64,000 bases of DNA from Akkermansiaceae bacterium UBA6138 (GTDB lineage Bacteria; Verrucomicrobiota; Verrucomicrobiia; Verrucomicrobiales; DEV007): NCBI GenBank assembly GCA_002422425.1, contig DIVG01000046.1:85518-149517 (forward strand), read 5' to 3'. Under the pieces are notes generated by a model, which searched no databases, was not told where the DNA came from, and worked only from the letters and a program-made list of their open reading frames with translations. Position 1 is the first letter of the stretch. The number at the start of each line of letters is the position of its first letter. Made by a program: the position numbers and the translations under genes. Shown piece after piece: positions 34,636 through 42,331 of the stretch.

Positions 34636-36612
34636 ATGGAGATCCCTTTAATCCTTTTCGCCTCGCTCGCGTCGGAATGGTCACTCGCCGAAGAGGAAAA
34701 AAAACCGGGCCTGCCCCCCGGGATCTCCGAGGCGGTGCAGGAGTCTGTCATCAGACTTGAATCGCTGAATTTCGGCGCCACCCCCATGACGGCGTTGCCG
34801 GACTGGGAGGTGAAGAATTTCCGTATTCCCGCCCCGCGCAGCCGGATTGTCTCCTCCGACGGCGTCGTTCTGGCGCAAAACAGGGTCGCGAAACGTCTCG
34901 TTTTCTCCCTCCTGGGATCGGCTGATTCGTCCGAGGCGGCGGTGGCGATGGTCAACGGACTCCGCGCGAAGTTCGATGCGGAGGTTCCCCTTCTGACGCT
35001 CGGTGAGGCCGACGTGCGAAAGCACTATGAGAACCGCCCGTGGATCCCGCTCGCTATTTCCCCGACGCTTTCTGATGAGGCTCTCGCCGTTCTGGGAGAG
35101 ACCTTGCCCGAAGGCGCGGCGCTTGAGTCCGTCTACAAAAGGGAATACCCCGAGGGTGAACTTACCGCCCACCTTATAGGCTACGTCGGAGTGTCCCTGC
35201 CCGATCAGAGGGGCCCGATCGGGCGTATCGAGTATGCCTTTCCTCCGACTGAAGGACGCGCCGGAATGGAGGTCACGCTTGACGAACAGATTCGCGGAAC
35301 CGACGGGGAGGTCCTGAGGCTTTATCACCCCTCCGGAAACCTTAAGCATCAGGAAGTCGTGCGCGAGGCAAAGGCGGGGAACACGCTCGTTCTTTCGATC
35401 AATCTCGGAATGCAGCGGCTCGCGAGGGAGCAGCTTGAGCGAAGCGGTCGTCCGGGGGCTTTTGTTGCGGTCGATGCCCATACCGGGGACATCCTTGCGC
35501 TGGTCTCGCATCCGACCTTTGACCCGAACCTTTTCGAAGGCGGAATCTCGGCCGAAACGTTCGCGTCCCTGTCGGACGGTAAAGACGCTCCTCTCTTCGA
35601 TCGTGCCGTCACAGGGACTTACCCGCCGGGATCGACCTTCAAACCTTTCGTTGCGCTTGCGGGGATGGCAGCGGGAGAGATCGTCGGCAAACAGACTCTC
35701 TTTCCGGGGCCGGCCGAGCTCATGATCGACGGACGTTATTTCAAGAACTGGAGCACCAGTTCGTTCGGCCCGATGGACGTTTCTTACGCTCTCGTGAGCT
35801 CGTGTAACACCTGGTTCTATCAGGCGGCTCTAAATACCGGAGCCGGTCCGATCGCTGATCTCTCGGCCCGGTTCGGACTCGGGATTGCCCCGGCGCTTCC
35901 GCTGCCGTCGGTCTCACCGGGAAATATTCCGAAGGCGGAATCTTACGGTGATCCCCGAAGCCTTGCCAATTTTGCCATCGGGCAGGGCCGGGTCCTTGCG
36001 TCGCCGGTGCAGATGGCTTTTGCGATGGCAGCGCTGGCTAACGGGGAACACGTCCCGCACCCCCGACTGATCCGGGAAACGATAGATCCGACGATTGGAA
36101 CTGTCATCATGCGGAACCCGCCGCGCCGGGCGTCATTGCTTAACCTTCGTCCCGAGGACATCGATCTGGTGCGCGACGGGCTGTGGGGGGTGGTGAATGA
36201 CGCCGGCGGTACAGCCGGCAGTGCCGCGATGCGGAATCCGGTCGTCTACGGCAAAACCGGCACTTCACAGTGGTCGGTGGGCGGTCGGCTTCGATCTCTT
36301 GCGTGGTTTACCGGGTGGGTCGATGCGGAAAATCCCCGGATCGCCTTTGCGGTGGTGACTCAGGGGAGGGGAAGCGAGACTCTCAGTGGCGGACGCAACG
36401 CGGCACCCATCGCCTCGAACGTGCTGCGTCGACTCTATGCTGATCCGGAGCTCTACGCCGTCACTCTCCCCGAAGGTCCGTCGCGGAAACGGCCTGTCAT
36501 TGTTGCCGCCGAACTGATGCCGCCGCTGGAGGAGATTCCCCTGGAGATAGGGGGGCAGCGTCGCGGAGGTTTGCTCAGGTTCCTCTTCGGCGGGGGACGC
36601 AAAGAGTTTTAG
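34636..36612 (+). CDS. mrdA: Penicillin-binding protein 2 (transpeptidase)
   Basis: A class B PBP of 658 residues that cross-links peptidoglycan, usually for cell elongation. The dimerisation/pedestal region is recognised by RSRIVSSDGVVLAQN, HLIGYVG and GRAGMEVTLDEQIRGTDG. The transpeptidase motifs are all intact: STFK (Ser333, Lys336), SSCN and KTGTS. I start at the ATG at 34636; the N-terminus (EIPLILFASLASEWSLAEE) looks like a cleavable signal more than a permanent anchor, which is unusual, and a TTG at 34567 would add 23 residues. The next gene, PBP1, begins one base after the stop, so the two are coupled. Confidence 0.92.
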   Translation: MEIPLILFASLASEWSLAEEEKKPGLPPGISEAVQESVIRLESLNFGATPMTALPDWEVKNFRIPAPRSRIVSSDGVVLAQNRVAKRLVFSLLGSADSSEAAVAMVNGLRAKFDAEVPLLTLGEADVRKHYENRPWIPLAISPTLSDEALAVLGETLPEGAALESVYKREYPEGELTAHLIGYVGVSLPDQRGPIGRIEYAFPPTEGRAGMEVTLDEQIRGTDGEVLRLYHPSGNLKHQEVVREAKAGNTLVLSINLGMQRLAREQLERSGRPGAFVAVDAHTGDILALVSHPTFDPNLFEGGISAETFASLSDGKDAPLFDRAVTGTYPPGSTFKPFVALAGMAAGEIVGKQTLFPGPAELMIDGRYFKNWSTSSFGPMDVSYALVSSCNTWFYQAALNTGAGPIADLSARFGLGIAPALPLPSVSPGNIPKAESYGDPRSLANFAIGQGRVLASPVQMAFAMAALANGEHVPHPRLIRETIDPTIGTVIMRNPPRRASLLNLRPEDIDLVRDGLWGVVNDAGGTAGSAAMRNPVVYGKTGTSQWSVGGRLRSLAWFTGWVDAENPRIAFAVVTQGRGSETLSGGRNAAPIASNVLRRLYADPELYAVTLPEGPSRKRPVIVAAELMPPLEEIPLEIGGQRRGGLLRFLFGGGRKEF

Positions 36613-36613
36613 G

Positions 36614-38602
36614 ATGGAAGAAGAACGGACAGAACCGGACCTCCCGGGGCCGGAAGCCACAGTGACGGATGAGGAGATACCATCTTCCCCCGCTCTTGCG
36701 GAGCGGATTCACCCCCTATGGGTGAGGGCTGTCGTGGGCTGCCTCAAGGTCATCTTCCTGGCTCCCTTTTATCTCCTCGTCGCGATGACCGCTTTCATGG
36801 GTGGAATCGGCTGGCACTATTATGCGGCGAGTGCCGAAATTGATCTAACGGCGGTCGAGCGGCTTGAAGTCGGAGCTCTCGTCCGTGATAGTCGCGGACG
36901 GGAGATCGGACGGGCCGGCACGATGAGCCGTCTCCTCATCAAGCGTGAAGAGATACCCGGGCATTTTGTCGATGCCCTCATCGCGGCGGAGGATCAGCGT
37001 TTTTTCCAGCATCCCGGGTTCGATCCGGTGGGGTCCGTGCGCGCCGCCTGGGTGAATTACCGGGCCGATTCGATTCGTGAAGGCGCCAGCACCCTGACCC
37101 AGCAGCTCGCGCGCGATGTTTACAAACTCGAGGGGAAAGACGCCGATCGCAAGCTCGCCGAAATCGCGGCGGCGGTCAGAATCGAGAATAAATACACGAA
37201 AGACGAAATTCTCGTCCACTATCTCAATCGCATATACTTCGGGAGCGGATTCTATGGTCTCGGGTCGGCCGCACGGGGATTCTTCGGGAAAACACCTTCA
37301 CAACTAACGATTGATGAGTCCGCCCTGCTGTGCGGGTTGATTCCCTCGCCGAGTCGTTACTCACCCCTCGTGAGCGAAACTCTCGCTCTGGAGAACCGCA
37401 ACCAGACTCTGCAGCGGATGTGGCAGATCGGTAAACTGAGCCGGGAGCAACTCGCCGGGCTCCTCGCCAATGAGACGATTGTCGCGAAGTCCCGTGAGCA
37501 TCTCATTAACCGGGGGCAGGTGAATTATCTGCTCGCCCGCGTTGAGCGGGAGTTACGCGACTCCCTCGGGAAACGTCCCGTCCCGATCACTTCTCTCGAC
37601 GGGCTCGTCGTCGAAACCAGCATCAATCTCGACTGGCAGCAAAAAGCCGCCAGGACGATGGATCTGCATCTTGAAGAGGTAGCCGGGAAGGCGGCGAAAG
37701 CAGGGCACCCGGGGGATGATCTGGAGGCCGCTTTTGTCATGATGGAAAATCGCACCGGCCGAATCGTGATTTCGGTAGGCAGTCGCGATTTCCACAAAAG
37801 TGAATATGATCGAGCCATCGAGATGACGAGGCCGCCGGGCTCCGCCTTCTTCCCTTTTGTTTATGCGGCCGCCTATGAGACGGGGAAGTTCCAGCCGGAA
37901 TCGCTTGTCTTTGACGCGCCCTTTGACAACCGAGAGATGGGGCTCGGCGGCATCGGCGGCGTTCTCGGTGAATGGAGCACGGAAAACCTGGCTAATCGGT
38001 GGGAGGGCTACATCCCCGCTTCGCAGGCCTTGCGACTTTCAAAGAATGCCCCCACCGCGCGTCTCGGTCTCCAATTGGGGCTTGCTCCGGTGCGCAAGCT
38101 GATCGCGGCGGCGGGGATTGACTCGGTCCTCGAGGACGCCCCCGGAAGTCTTTTGGGAAACAGCGAGGTGAATCTCACCGAAATCACCCTCGCCTATACC
38201 GCTTTTTCGAACGGCGGAACCCGGGCACCTTTTCCGGGAATGATTCGCGAAGTGCGCGACGCATCGGGGAAACTCATTTCACCTCCGCTTGAGTTGAAAC
38301 CGGACCCTGCCATGAGTGAGGCCACCGCTTTCGCGATCGCGGCAAGTCTAAGGGCCGACACAGGCGAAGTGAAACTGGCAGGCAAGTCGGGGACGACTCC
38401 CGGTTTTACGGATACCTGGTATTTCGGATTCGATAACGAGCATACCTGGGGCACCTGGGTCGGTCGCGACAGCTTCACTCCGCTCTTCCCGCTCGCTTTC
38501 GGAGGCGACCTTGCCCACCCCCTCGCCCTTGAGATCCTTGCCGGGCGCAGTTCCGTTGCGTCGCCGGGAGACGTCCCTGTGATTGCTTCGGAGAAACCAT
38601 GA
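36614..38602 (+). CDS. Bifunctional-type PBP1 with intact glycosyltransferase and altered transpeptidase
   Basis: A class A PBP of 662 residues. One membrane helix (about 37-66) is followed by a GT51 glycosyltransferase domain with catalytic Glu126 (AAEDQRFFQHPG), GASTLTQQLAR and LNRIYFGSGFYGLGSAA. The transpeptidase domain fold is recognisable, but the active-site SxxK reads Ser410-Ala-Phe-Phe413 (PPGSAFFPF), so the general-base lysine is replaced by phenylalanine. SKN (about 476) and KSG (591-593) remain. I infer a working glycan polymerase with a crippled or non-penicillin-binding transpeptidase domain, relying on the adjacent PBP2 for cross-linking. The codon reads TTC without ambiguity. 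Confidence 0.9.
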   Translation: MEEERTEPDLPGPEATVTDEEIPSSPALAERIHPLWVRAVVGCLKVIFLAPFYLLVAMTAFMGGIGWHYYAASAEIDLTAVERLEVGALVRDSRGREIGRAGTMSRLLIKREEIPGHFVDALIAAEDQRFFQHPGFDPVGSVRAAWVNYRADSIREGASTLTQQLARDVYKLEGKDADRKLAEIAAAVRIENKYTKDEILVHYLNRIYFGSGFYGLGSAARGFFGKTPSQLTIDESALLCGLIPSPSRYSPLVSETLALENRNQTLQRMWQIGKLSREQLAGLLANETIVAKSREHLINRGQVNYLLARVERELRDSLGKRPVPITSLDGLVVETSINLDWQQKAARTMDLHLEEVAGKAAKAGHPGDDLEAAFVMMENRTGRIVISVGSRDFHKSEYDRAIEMTRPPGSAFFPFVYAAAYETGKFQPESLVFDAPFDNREMGLGGIGGVLGEWSTENLANRWEGYIPASQALRLSKNAPTARLGLQLGLAPVRKLIAAAGIDSVLEDAPGSLLGNSEVNLTEITLAYTAFSNGGTRAPFPGMIREVRDASGKLISPPLELKPDPAMSEATAFAIAASLRADTGEVKLAGKSGTTPGFTDTWYFGFDNEHTWGTWVGRDSFTPLFPLAFGGDLAHPLALEILAGRSSVASPGDVPVIASEKP

Positions 38603-39021
38603 AAATCTTCACTTTGATCGTTTCACTTCTCCTCATCGGTCTCGGTACGGCAGCGTATTATAACCGCGGGGAGGCCGGCGATGGGGCGGGGGATCCCCTC
38701 TCAGCGATCCCGGCCGGCATCGGCATCCTGGTGCTTTCAGGGGTGGTCATTTCGCTTTTTCTGAGACGAACCGGGCTGCAGATTTGTCTCCTTGGCACCC
38801 TTGCCGGCGTTTTTTCAGGGCTGGGCCGACTGACTCCTCTTTATCTAAAGGGAATTTTCGACTGGAAAAGCCATCCGGCGAATCTCATCATTGCGATGAC
38901 ACTGATCTGTCTTGTATACCTCCTTGTCAGAATGGTAACCTGCCTCCTGCCGAAACGTTCACGAAACGACGAGGCCGTCGCCTCGCCGTCGAAAGAGGAA
39001 ACAGAATCGATCCCATGCTGA
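38599..39021 (+). CDS. Small membrane protein of unknown function
   Basis: A 140-residue protein that starts with an ATGA overlap with the PBP1 stop, so it is translationally coupled to it. Four hydrophobic segments are visible (about 4-20, 38-56, 60-80 and 95-116), and the tail is charged and Ser/Glu-rich. I recognise no family. Its position suggests an accessory role with the PBPs, but this is inference only. The end overlaps the start of the oxidoreductase gene by 7 bases. Confidence 0.65.
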   Translation: MKIFTLIVSLLLIGLGTAAYYNRGEAGDGAGDPLSAIPAGIGILVLSGVVISLFLRRTGLQICLLGTLAGVFSGLGRLTPLYLKGIFDWKSHPANLIIAMTLICLVYLLVRMVTCLLPKRSRNDEAVASPSKEETESIPC

Positions 39022-40055
39022 AAATTGGACTACTCGGAGCCGGCTGGTTCGGACGGGAAGCGCATCTGCGGAACCTCGCGAAGCTCGAAGACGTGGAGAT
39101 TGCGGCGGTGAGCAGCCGCAGTCCCGCAAGCCTTGAAGCTTCCCGGGAAATCGCCGGTCCCGCGTTGAGAACCTTTTCCGACTGGCGCGAGGTGGTGGCA
39201 CTCGATGAACTCGATGCCGTCATTATCGCTCTTACAAACGATCAGCATTACGATGCCGCGATGGCAGCGCTCCGTAAGGGCAAGCACGTCCTTTGCGAGA
39301 AGCCGCTCGGCCTTACCATCACGCAGTGCAACGAGATCATTTCGGCGGCAGGAGACTCCGGAAAAGTCCTCCAAATCGGGCATGAGATGCGCTTCCAGCG
39401 TCTCTACCGGGAAATGAAGGAAATGATTGAGGAGGGCGCGGTTGGCGACCTGCAACTGATGTGGTGTCGTGAGTTCCGCGGGCCAATGCGGCAGGGGTGG
39501 CGCTCAAGTGAAGCTCTCACCGGGGGCACGATTTTGGAAAAAAACGTTCACCATCTCGATCTCTTCAACTGGATGATGGATCGGCCCCCTCTACGGGTTT
39601 CCGCTCACGGAGGCACCAATGTGATCAAGGATCGCGAGATACTCGATAATGCCCAGATCCTTATTGATTACGAGGGCGGGCGGAGAGCTTCGCTTGAGCT
39701 CTGTCTCTTCGCCCCTTACGGGGGTGATTGTGAAATTGGCGCCTGTGGTGATCTCGGCCGCATCGACACCAAAAATCAGGCACTGGAGCTTGTTCATCAT
39801 CGCTTTGACGTGCCCGATCGCCTGATCATGCAGATCGCTGACGAGGGAGATGCTGCCAACTTTGTCGATAGCTCCGGGCGGGTCGATCGCGGAATCAAAC
39901 CCGAGCTCGAGCATTTCGTCGAGTGTATCAGGCAGGGGCGCACCCCGCTCAACGATGGACCTGCCGCCCGTCTCGCCGTCGCGGTCTGCCTCGCGGCGCA
40001 GGAGTCGATCCGCCGGCGTGAGTCTGTCCTGATCGCCGAGATTCTTGAATCGTGA
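39015..40055 (+). CDS. Gfo/Idh/MocA-family oxidoreductase
   Basis: A 346-residue NAD(P)-dependent dehydrogenase. The Rossmann motif GLLGAGWFG (5-13), the cofactor signature CEKPLGLT (about 96) and the GGTILEKNVHHLDLFNWM segment (catalytic-domain histidines) define the family, which acts on inositols, sugars and glycosides. No signal peptide is present, so it is cytoplasmic. The chosen ATG overlaps the preceding gene by 7 bases. Substrate unknown; the wall-synthesis neighbourhood may be coincidental. A clear terminator follows. Confidence 0.88.
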   Translation: MLKIGLLGAGWFGREAHLRNLAKLEDVEIAAVSSRSPASLEASREIAGPALRTFSDWREVVALDELDAVIIALTNDQHYDAAMAALRKGKHVLCEKPLGLTITQCNEIISAAGDSGKVLQIGHEMRFQRLYREMKEMIEEGAVGDLQLMWCREFRGPMRQGWRSSEALTGGTILEKNVHHLDLFNWMMDRPPLRVSAHGGTNVIKDREILDNAQILIDYEGGRRASLELCLFAPYGGDCEIGACGDLGRIDTKNQALELVHHRFDVPDRLIMQIADEGDAANFVDSSGRVDRGIKPELEHFVECIRQGRTPLNDGPAARLAVAVCLAAQESIRRRESVLIAEILES

Positions 40056-40061
40056 CACAAA

Positions 40062-40093
40062 AAAAGCGGCACCCCGCAAGGAGCGCCGCTTTT
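40062..40093. terminator. Bidirectional rho-independent terminator
   Basis: AAAAGCGGC and GCCGCTTTT form a perfect 9-bp stem around a 14-base loop, preceded by further A and ending in T4. It sits between the convergent oxidoreductase gene (ends 40055) and the RRM protein gene (ends 40121) and should stop both. Confidence 0.8.
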
Positions 40094-40120
40094 CAGAAAG
40101 CCTGTTCGGTCAGGGGAAGA

Positions 40121-40495
40121 CTAGTAGCGACGGTCACGTCCGCCACGGTCTCCACGGTCTCCGCCGCGGTCGCGATCTCCACCGCGACCACCGCCGCCGT
40201 AACCACCGCCGCCGCCGCCACCACCGTAGCCGCCGCCACCACCACCACGCTCTTCGCGAGGTTGCGCTTCGTTCACTTTGATATTACGGCCGTCAACGTT
40301 CTGGCCGTCGAGAGTTTTGATCGCAGCGTCCATCGCTCCTTTGGAATCCATCGTCACGAAGGCGAAACCACGGGGGCGTCCGCTCTCACGATCAGTGGGA
40401 AGGTGCACGTCCGTAACGGTGCCGTGCTCGGAGAAGAGGGACTCGAGATCCTGCTTAGTCGTGTCGAACGACAGATTGCCAACATACATTTTCAT
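40121..40495 (-). CDS. RRM-type RNA-binding protein with Gly/Arg-rich tail
   Basis: A 124-residue single RNA-recognition-motif protein. RNP2 (MYVGNLSF) and RNP1 (RGFAFVTM) are canonical, as in cyanobacterial Rbp and eukaryotic glycine-rich RNA-binding proteins. The last 45 residues are almost only Gly, Arg, Asp and Tyr (an RGG-like tail), suited to loose RNA contacts or condensation. Such bacterial proteins are often cold-induced, but no cold-shock element can be claimed here. Starts at 40501 (MIMKM) or 40489 are equally possible; homology begins at MYVGN. Confidence 0.9.
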   Translation of the reverse strand: MKMYVGNLSFDTTKQDLESLFSEHGTVTDVHLPTDRESGRPRGFAFVTMDSKGAMDAAIKTLDGQNVDGRNIKVNEAQPREERGGGGGGYGGGGGGGGYGGGGRGGDRDRGGDRGDRGGRDRRY

Positions 40496-40833
40496 AATCA
40501 TTTCGGCGGTTCTGTGCCTGGCGCCGTCTCCATAGACTGCTCCCAATTAGCGGGTTTCAGATCACCACCGAATTCAAATGACTCACCTGGCAACACTTCA
40601 GACCTTGATTTTGCCAAGCTTTGAACCGACAGCGCAATTAAACAGGCATTTCTTCGAAAAAGCGAGCGTTGTTTTCGAAAGCCTCTCGAAAGCGCCGCCG
40701 TCATCCCGTATCCTAAGCATCCGATTTACCTATCTATCGCCTCCGGAAAACGCCATGCTGCCCCCTCTGATCCCTTTCATTCCCCGGTGAATGGAGGCGG
40801 TCTCCGACCTCCAACCTCGATATAGCGAAAATC
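40496..40833. other. Long gap upstream of the RRM gene
   Basis: About 340 bases with no convincing long gene. It must hold the promoter and leader of the minus-strand RRM gene and of the plus-strand small gene at 40834. Three TTCGA-containing repeats (40649-40692, each with flanking A/T) are the only pattern I see; they could be sites or chance. Confidence 0.35.
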
Positions 40834-40971
40834 ATGGGCGACAAATCACCAAAATCAAAACAGAAGAACAAGGGCCAGAAAGAAGATAAGAACAATGCCT
40901 CGGCCAAAGAAAAACAGCGTATCATCGACAGTAAACACGCCGTCGAAGCGCCTCCGAAAAAGAAAAAGTGA
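40834..40971 (+). CDS. Small lysine-rich protein (45 aa)
   Basis: ATG to TGA encodes 45 residues beginning MGDKSPKSKQKNKGQKED and ending PPKKKK; about one third are lysine. The opening MGDKSPKSK matches, from memory, a small conserved hypothetical protein annotated in many bacteria, so I consider it a real gene and not a chance frame. It would be cytoplasmic and strongly basic, perhaps nucleic-acid or ribosome associated. It has no operon partner; the next gene starts 250 bases later. Confidence 0.6.
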   Translation: MGDKSPKSKQKNKGQKEDKNNASAKEKQRIIDSKHAVEAPPKKKK

Positions 40972-41222
40972 GGAATTCCTCCAGCCGATCAGTCGGGAAT
41001 GGGGCCGGGGGAATCGACAAGCCAGGGTTTTTCTCGAATCCCCGCGCTATGGTAAATAGGGGATGTGGTCGGCAGATTTGACCGAGATTGGTTATGATTC
41101 ATCAACACGGGCATCGATTTCACGAAGCGGAAGGTCGGCAATCCGATTAAAGTGTCGAGAAAATCGCCGCAAGGTAAGTTTTTTCCGAGCAAAAAACGTC
41201 AGCGCCCCTACAATATCGACCT
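40972..41222. other. Intergenic stretch before the RND operon
   Basis: About 250 bases with no supported gene or RNA. It should include the efflux operon promoter; a TACAAT hexamer lies about 10 bases before the ATG at 41223 but has no good -35 partner. Confidence 0.35.
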
Positions 41223-42278
41223 ATGGATATACGGTTATCTGAAATTAGCAAGTTTCCGCTCGCCCGCCTTTCATTTCCTGGCGGCGTTTTGGCCCTTTTC
41301 CTCACCGCTTGCGGAGGCGGGGATCCGGCGCCCCCTCTTGCGGTTGCCGAGCCGGTTGCCGCCGCTCTGCACCTCGTCGAAGCCCGCGAGGTGCCGGTCT
41401 ACGAAGAGGTCGTCGGCACAGTGCGCCCCCGCAAAGAGGCCCAGGTCGCCGCGAAAGTGACCGGGCGCATCCTCACGATCGACGCCATTCCCGGCACGCG
41501 GGTCAAAACCGGCGATGTCATTGCCACAATCGACGTCGGCGAGCTCGACGCCTCTCTTTCCCGCGCCCGCGCCGCTCTCGCCCAGGCCGAGCGGGACCTC
41601 GCCCGCTTCCTCTCCCTGCGCGAGTCCGGAGCGATCGCCCTCTCGGAATACGAGCAGGCCGAGTCACGCGAGCGAATGGCCGCCGCCACCGTGCAGGAGA
41701 TGAAAACGCTCGTCGACAATGCCACCATCACCGCTCCCTTCGACGGCACCATCACTCGCCGCTACCTCGAACCCGGAGACTTCGGCGCTCCCGGTCGGCC
41801 GCTTTTTTCGATGGAGGATTCGTCGCTCCTGAGGCTGGAGATCAATGTCGCGGAGGCACTCTCGGGAACGATGGCTGTCGGTGGCAAGCTTCGTGTCGAG
41901 ATCGGAGGCGCCGATGCCGACTTCGAGGGAGTCATCAGCGAAGTCGCTCCCTCAGCCGACGTCGGGAGCCGCACCTTTCTTGTGAAACTCGATCTCCCGA
42001 AGAATGAAGCTCTTCGCGCCGGGCAGTTCGGTCGCGCCTTTTTGCCGCGGGCAAAGCGGACCGCTCTCAGCGTCCCCGACTCGGCCCTGATCTCGCGCGG
42101 ACAGATGGATTATGTCTTTGTAAGTGTTGACGGTATGGCGCGTCTCCGCATCGTCCGCATCGGTCAAAATCACGGCGGTGAGACTGAGATCCTCGCCGGT
42201 CTCGACAGCGGCGAGTTTGTCGTCCTCAATCCGCCCGCCGCGATGCAGGATGGTCATCCGGTTTCGGACAACCCCTGA
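41223..42278 (+). CDS. RND efflux periplasmic adaptor (membrane fusion protein) lipoprotein
   Basis: A 351-residue HlyD/AcrA-type adaptor linking an inner-membrane RND pump to an outer-membrane channel. A signal ends in LFLTAC, predicting lipidation. The biotinyl-lipoyl halves are visible (RKEAQVAAKVTGRILTI...GTRVKTGDVIATID and TITAPFDGTITRRYLEPGD), separated by a short coiled-coil hairpin (LDASLSRARAALAQAERDLARF). Beta-barrel and membrane-proximal domains follow. It lies 53 bases upstream of the RND pump gene. No outer-membrane TolC-type gene is nearby. Confidence 0.92.
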   Translation: MDIRLSEISKFPLARLSFPGGVLALFLTACGGGDPAPPLAVAEPVAAALHLVEAREVPVYEEVVGTVRPRKEAQVAAKVTGRILTIDAIPGTRVKTGDVIATIDVGELDASLSRARAALAQAERDLARFLSLRESGAIALSEYEQAESRERMAAATVQEMKTLVDNATITAPFDGTITRRYLEPGDFGAPGRPLFSMEDSSLLRLEINVAEALSGTMAVGGKLRVEIGGADADFEGVISEVAPSADVGSRTFLVKLDLPKNEALRAGQFGRAFLPRAKRTALSVPDSALISRGQMDYVFVSVDGMARLRIVRIGQNHGGETEILAGLDSGEFVVLNPPAAMQDGHPVSDNP

Positions 42279-42331
42279 TTTCCATGATCGGGCCATGTCG
42301 TTTCCCTGTTGCACCTTATTGAATCCGCCCC

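Noticed and set aside
40989..41192. Minus-strand open frame of 67 codons in the gap before the RND operon
   Set aside because: No recognisable motif, ribosome-binding site or composition typical of neighbours.
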